Positions 61,307 to 64,000 of a stretch of 64,000 nucleotides of DNA are shown one piece after another. The notes beneath the pieces are model-generated. The model was given only the letters and a program-made list of their open reading frames with translations. It had not been told where the DNA came from and did not search any database. Made by a program: the position numbers and the translations under genes. Positions within the stretch are counted from its first letter, which is position 1; each line of letters starts with the position of its first letter. This DNA comes from Candidatus Chlorohelix allophototropha. GTDB taxonomy: Bacteria > Chloroflexota > Chloroflexia > Chloroheliales > Chloroheliaceae. The stretch spans positions 1,602,934-1,666,933 of the forward strand of contig NZ_CP128399.1 of NCBI RefSeq assembly GCF_030389965.1, in the 5' to 3' direction.

Positions 61307-62356
61307 TTGTTCGATGTAGCGTTGAAGGTCGAGAATGTGGCTACTGCGGAGAATTACGGCAGGTTTAAAATTGAACCGCTGGAGCCCGGATACGGTATAA
61401 CCTTGGGTAACGCCTTGCGTCGCATCCTGCTATCATCTATTCCTGGCGCGGCGATTACTTCAATCAAGATAGATGGCGTGTCTCATGAGTTTACATCGCT
61501 TCCCAATATCAAGGAAGATGTAACTGAGATTATCTTGAATGCTAAACGTATCCGTTTGCGCAGTTTTAGTGAGCGCCCGGTACGCATGAACCTGTCATTG
61601 CGGGGCGAACGGGTCGCTTGTGCTGGCGATATTGAAGCGCCGGGTCAGTTGGTTGAAATTATCAATATTGACCAACCGATTGCTACACTTGATAGCTCAG
61701 ATGCCCGTTTGGATATGGAACTGACGGTTGAAAGAGGCGTAGGTTATATACCTGCGGAAAACCGTGACAATATGCCTATCGGTGTGATTCCGGTGGATGC
61801 AATTTTCACGCCTATACCGCGCGTAAATTATGTGGTCGAACACACCCGTGTTGGTCAGATGACTGATTATGACCGCCTGTTGCTGGAAGTCTGGACCGAT
61901 GGTTCAATCGAACCGGGCGAGGCACTTAGCCAGGCTGCCACTATCCTGAGGCAACATAGTGAAATTATAGCCAACTTTAACCGCACCGCTGAACCGGAAC
62001 GGGAACAGTTGCCCGGCGCTGGAACTATTGAACCTAAACTTTATGAAACGCCGATCGAAGACCTGAATTTGTCGGTGCGTACTTATAACTGCTTAAAGCG
62101 CAGCAATATTACTAAGGTCGGTCAAATTCTGGCGATGGACGAAAAAGATCTGTTGAGTGTTCGCAATTTCGGGCGGAAATCTTACGACGAGTTGCGAGAA
62201 CAACTGATTCGACATGGCTTTATGAGTACTGCCACTCCCATTGGACCTTTTTCCGGCACTGGATTGTATGAGGACTCCGATGAAGATGGAGCACTTTTAT
62301 CTGCTGACGGTGGAGATGGTTTATACGGCGGCAACGGTGGCTTGGACGACGAATAG
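61307..62356 (+). CDS. rpoA: RNA polymerase subunit alpha
   Basis: 349-residue subunit that nucleates RNA polymerase. N-terminal domain: ENYGRFKIEPLEPGYGITLG, then GNALRRILLSSIPGAAITSI. C-terminal domain: TPIEDLNLSVRTYNCLKRSN, then DEKDLLSVRNFGRKSYDELR, which contacts UP elements and regulators. A 35-residue Gly/Asp-rich tail follows it. TTG start at 61307 with ggagg upstream. Confidence 0.98.
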   Translation: MFDVALKVENVATAENYGRFKIEPLEPGYGITLGNALRRILLSSIPGAAITSIKIDGVSHEFTSLPNIKEDVTEIILNAKRIRLRSFSERPVRMNLSLRGERVACAGDIEAPGQLVEIINIDQPIATLDSSDARLDMELTVERGVGYIPAENRDNMPIGVIPVDAIFTPIPRVNYVVEHTRVGQMTDYDRLLLEVWTDGSIEPGEALSQAATILRQHSEIIANFNRTAEPEREQLPGAGTIEPKLYETPIEDLNLSVRTYNCLKRSNITKVGQILAMDEKDLLSVRNFGRKSYDELREQLIRHGFMSTATPIGPFSGTGLYEDSDEDGALLSADGGDGLYGGNGGLDDE

Positions 62357-62388
62357 TTAGAAAAGATATAATCGCGAGGATTTAGATC

Positions 62389-62745
62389 ATGAGACACGGA
62401 GTAGCCGGTCGTAAATTTGACCGACCTACAGGGCAACGCCTCTCAATGTTCCGCAATTTGCTGATATCAGTTATTGCTCACGAACGCATTCGGACCACCG
62501 AGGCTAAAGCTAAAGAAATCCAGCCTATGATTGAACATCTGGTTAGAATCTCCGTTGAGGATAATATCCCCAATCGCCGTATTGTAACCAGTAAATTGTC
62601 CAACTCTGCGGCGGTAAATAAGCTCTTTACAGTTATCGGTCCGCGCTATACTGACCGCAGAGGCGGCTATACCCGTATTATTAAATTGGGTACTCGCTTG
62701 GGCGATAATGCGGAGATGGTAATTATAGAGTTCGTACCTGCTTAA
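62389..62745 (+). CDS. rplQ: Ribosomal protein bL17
   Basis: 118-residue 50S protein at the exit tunnel: MRHGVAGRKFDRPTGQRLSM, then HERIRTTEAKAKEIQPMIEH, and RRGGYTRIIKLGTRLGDNAE. It follows rpoA by 32 bp. Confidence 0.99.
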   Translation: MRHGVAGRKFDRPTGQRLSMFRNLLISVIAHERIRTTEAKAKEIQPMIEHLVRISVEDNIPNRRIVTSKLSNSAAVNKLFTVIGPRYTDRRGGYTRIIKLGTRLGDNAEMVIIEFVPA

Positions 62746-62772
62746 TCCATATCTGTTCGGTAGGGTTGGTTT

Positions 62773-63546
62773 GTGCGTAATATCAAGCTTGTTTTGGAAT
62801 ATGACGGCACAAACTTTGCAGGCAGTCAGTTACAAGCTAACGGGCGTACTGTACAGGGTGAGCTTGAAAGGGCAATTGCAGAATTAACCGGATTATCATC
62901 CGGGGCGCATTGCCGGGTACAATTGGCAGGAAGAACCGATTCGGGGGTTCATGCGGAAGGGCAGGTTGCTAATTTTAAAACGGATAGCAACCATTCGACT
63001 GAAATTTTCAGGAGAGGTTTAAATGCTCTCCTCCCCGTCGATCTGGTGGTTACAATAGCGGAAGAAGTGAGCAAGGATTTCCACGCCCGCTTCAGTGCCA
63101 CAGAGCGCGAATACCGCTATGAAATACTTAACCGGAGAAGTCGCTCTCCACTAAGTCGGCATTATGTTCACTGGGTTAAAACCCCGCTTGATGTGAACAA
63201 TATGGCAGAAGCAGGCAAAGTTCTGGTAGGCAGGCATGATTTTGCCAGTTTTGCCGGAGCAGGAATGGGTGTCCCGGACACCGAGAGCGAAGGTAAACCG
63301 GGTACAGTACGCGAGTTGCGCCGTCTTGAATGGCGTAGCGGTAAGGGTAGCCTGATTGAGTTCTGGGTTGCTGCTAACGCTTTTTTGCCGCATATGGTGC
63401 GGAATATTGTTGGAACTTTGCTGGAAGTGGGCGCAGGAAAAATAAACTTGCGCGAGTTTGAAGAAATCTTTGCGGCATGCGATCGCCGCCGGGCAGGGCC
63501 AACCGCCCCACCGAGCGGATTGTATCTTGTATCGGTAAAATATTAA
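62773..63546 (+). CDS. truA: tRNA pseudouridine synthase A
   Basis: 257-residue enzyme that makes pseudouridine at tRNA positions 38-40. Catalytic Asp is in AGRTDSGVHAEGQVANF; other motifs are GLNALLPVDLVVTIAEEVSK, REYRYEILNRRSRSPLSRHY and LPHMVRNIVGTLLEVGAGK. GTG start at 62773; the ribosome site is poor. Usual place between rplQ and rplM. Confidence 0.97.
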   Translation: MRNIKLVLEYDGTNFAGSQLQANGRTVQGELERAIAELTGLSSGAHCRVQLAGRTDSGVHAEGQVANFKTDSNHSTEIFRRGLNALLPVDLVVTIAEEVSKDFHARFSATEREYRYEILNRRSRSPLSRHYVHWVKTPLDVNNMAEAGKVLVGRHDFASFAGAGMGVPDTESEGKPGTVRELRRLEWRSGKGSLIEFWVAANAFLPHMVRNIVGTLLEVGAGKINLREFEEIFAACDRRRAGPTAPPSGLYLVSVKY

Positions 63547-63577
63547 CCGAGGTTTTAAAATCAGGAGTTATTCAGGA

Positions 63578-64000
63578 ATGGCTAAGACATACTCGCCCAA
63601 AGCAGCTGACATCAAGCGCGAATGGCATATAATCGATGCTAAAGGGCAAACTCTGGGTAGAGTCGCCACCGAGGTTGCTACCTTGTTACGTGGCAAGCAT
63701 AAAGCTATGTACTCTCCCCATATGGATACTGGTGACTTTGTAGTGGTAATAAATGCCGCAGAAATTGTGGTTTCAGGTAATAAACTGAATGATAAAATTT
63801 ATTATCATCACACCATGTGGCCTGATGGTTTCCGGCAAGAAAACCTCAGTGACCGCATAAACAGGCACCCAACTTGGCCGCTGTTTGATGCGATCAAGGG
63901 GATGATACCCCACAGTAAGCTTGGGCGGGCTATGATCAAGAAGTTGAAGATTTATGCCGGGGCAGAACATCCGCACTCTGCACAGCAGCCTAAAGAATAT
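63578..64000 (+). CDS. rplM: Ribosomal protein uL13, truncated by the window edge
   Basis: The first 141 codons of uL13: REWHIIDAKGQTLGRVATEV, then LLRGKHKAMYSPHMDTGDFV, GMIPHSKLGRAMIKKLKIYA and AEHPHSAQQP. The protein is nearly complete (typical length 142-150), so few codons are outside. ATG at 63578 follows caggag; rpsI would be expected next. Confidence 0.98.
   Translation, partial: MAKTYSPKAADIKREWHIIDAKGQTLGRVATEVATLLRGKHKAMYSPHMDTGDFVVVINAAEIVVSGNKLNDKIYYHHTMWPDGFRQENLSDRINRHPTWPLFDAIKGMIPHSKLGRAMIKKLKIYAGAEHPHSAQQPKEY

Overview
This window reads as a chromosome segment of moderate GC from a bacterium that most resembles a member of the Chloroflexota. That is an inference from the style of EF-Tu, the insertion in uS12, the zinc-type uS14, uS4 and adenylate kinase, and the many extended ribosomal proteins. 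The phylum is likely; anything finer cannot be read from sequence alone.

Layout. Positions 1-5300 are accessory. They hold the start of a very His-rich protein behind a SmtB/ArsR-like operator, two double-glycine leader peptides (one short, one Nif11-like), an orphan MbtH-like protein, a 2-Cys peroxiredoxin, a membrane protein and a B12-binding radical SAM enzyme of the RiPP-maturation type. Together these look like a ribosomal peptide (RiPP) locus and are the most novel part. Positions 5300-12600 carry transporters (two EamA family, one acetate-uptake family, one orphan sugar/nucleoside-type ABC ATPase), an XRE regulator, a methyltransferase and a REC plus degenerate GGDEF protein. Positions 12700-18700 carry recA-recX, an ECF sigma factor overlapping a membrane-anchored partner, a small DHp-like protein and a zinc alcohol dehydrogenase. 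Positions 18700-31750 carry a minus-strand operon (phosphoribosyltransferase, WbuC cupin, Ldh-type dehydrogenase, DUF6174-like), a TetR and a MarR operon with clear palindromic operators, cystathionine beta-synthase, an esterase and two GT-C type membrane glycosyltransferases.

Positions 31860-41500 hold tRNA-Asn, bS21, DAHP synthase, a tRNA-Thr/Tyr/Thr cluster leading into the first tuf gene, methylglyoxal synthase, Hsp20, an acidic TPR protein, a sugar aminotransferase with a GT4 glycosyltransferase, and leucyl aminopeptidase. From a strong promoter at about 41700 to the right edge runs one long gene set in the classic order: rpsL-rpsG-fusA-tuf, the S10 and spc sets, secY-adk-infA-rpmJ-rpsM-rpsK-rpsD-rpoA-rplQ-truA-rplM. 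The methionine aminopeptidase gene often found after adk is absent. rplM runs off the window.

How parts work together. The radical SAM enzyme (3348-5297) and the Nif11-like precursor (2658-2996) are on one strand in the order enzyme then substrate. A second peptide with a near-identical GG motif lies 2 kb further on, on the other strand. No leader peptidase or ABC exporter for the peptides is visible here; it may lie left of the window. The translation genes form a contiguous expression unit, with internal promoters visible before adk and rpmJ and candidate RNA structures before rpsL and rplC. The two tuf copies encode the same protein.
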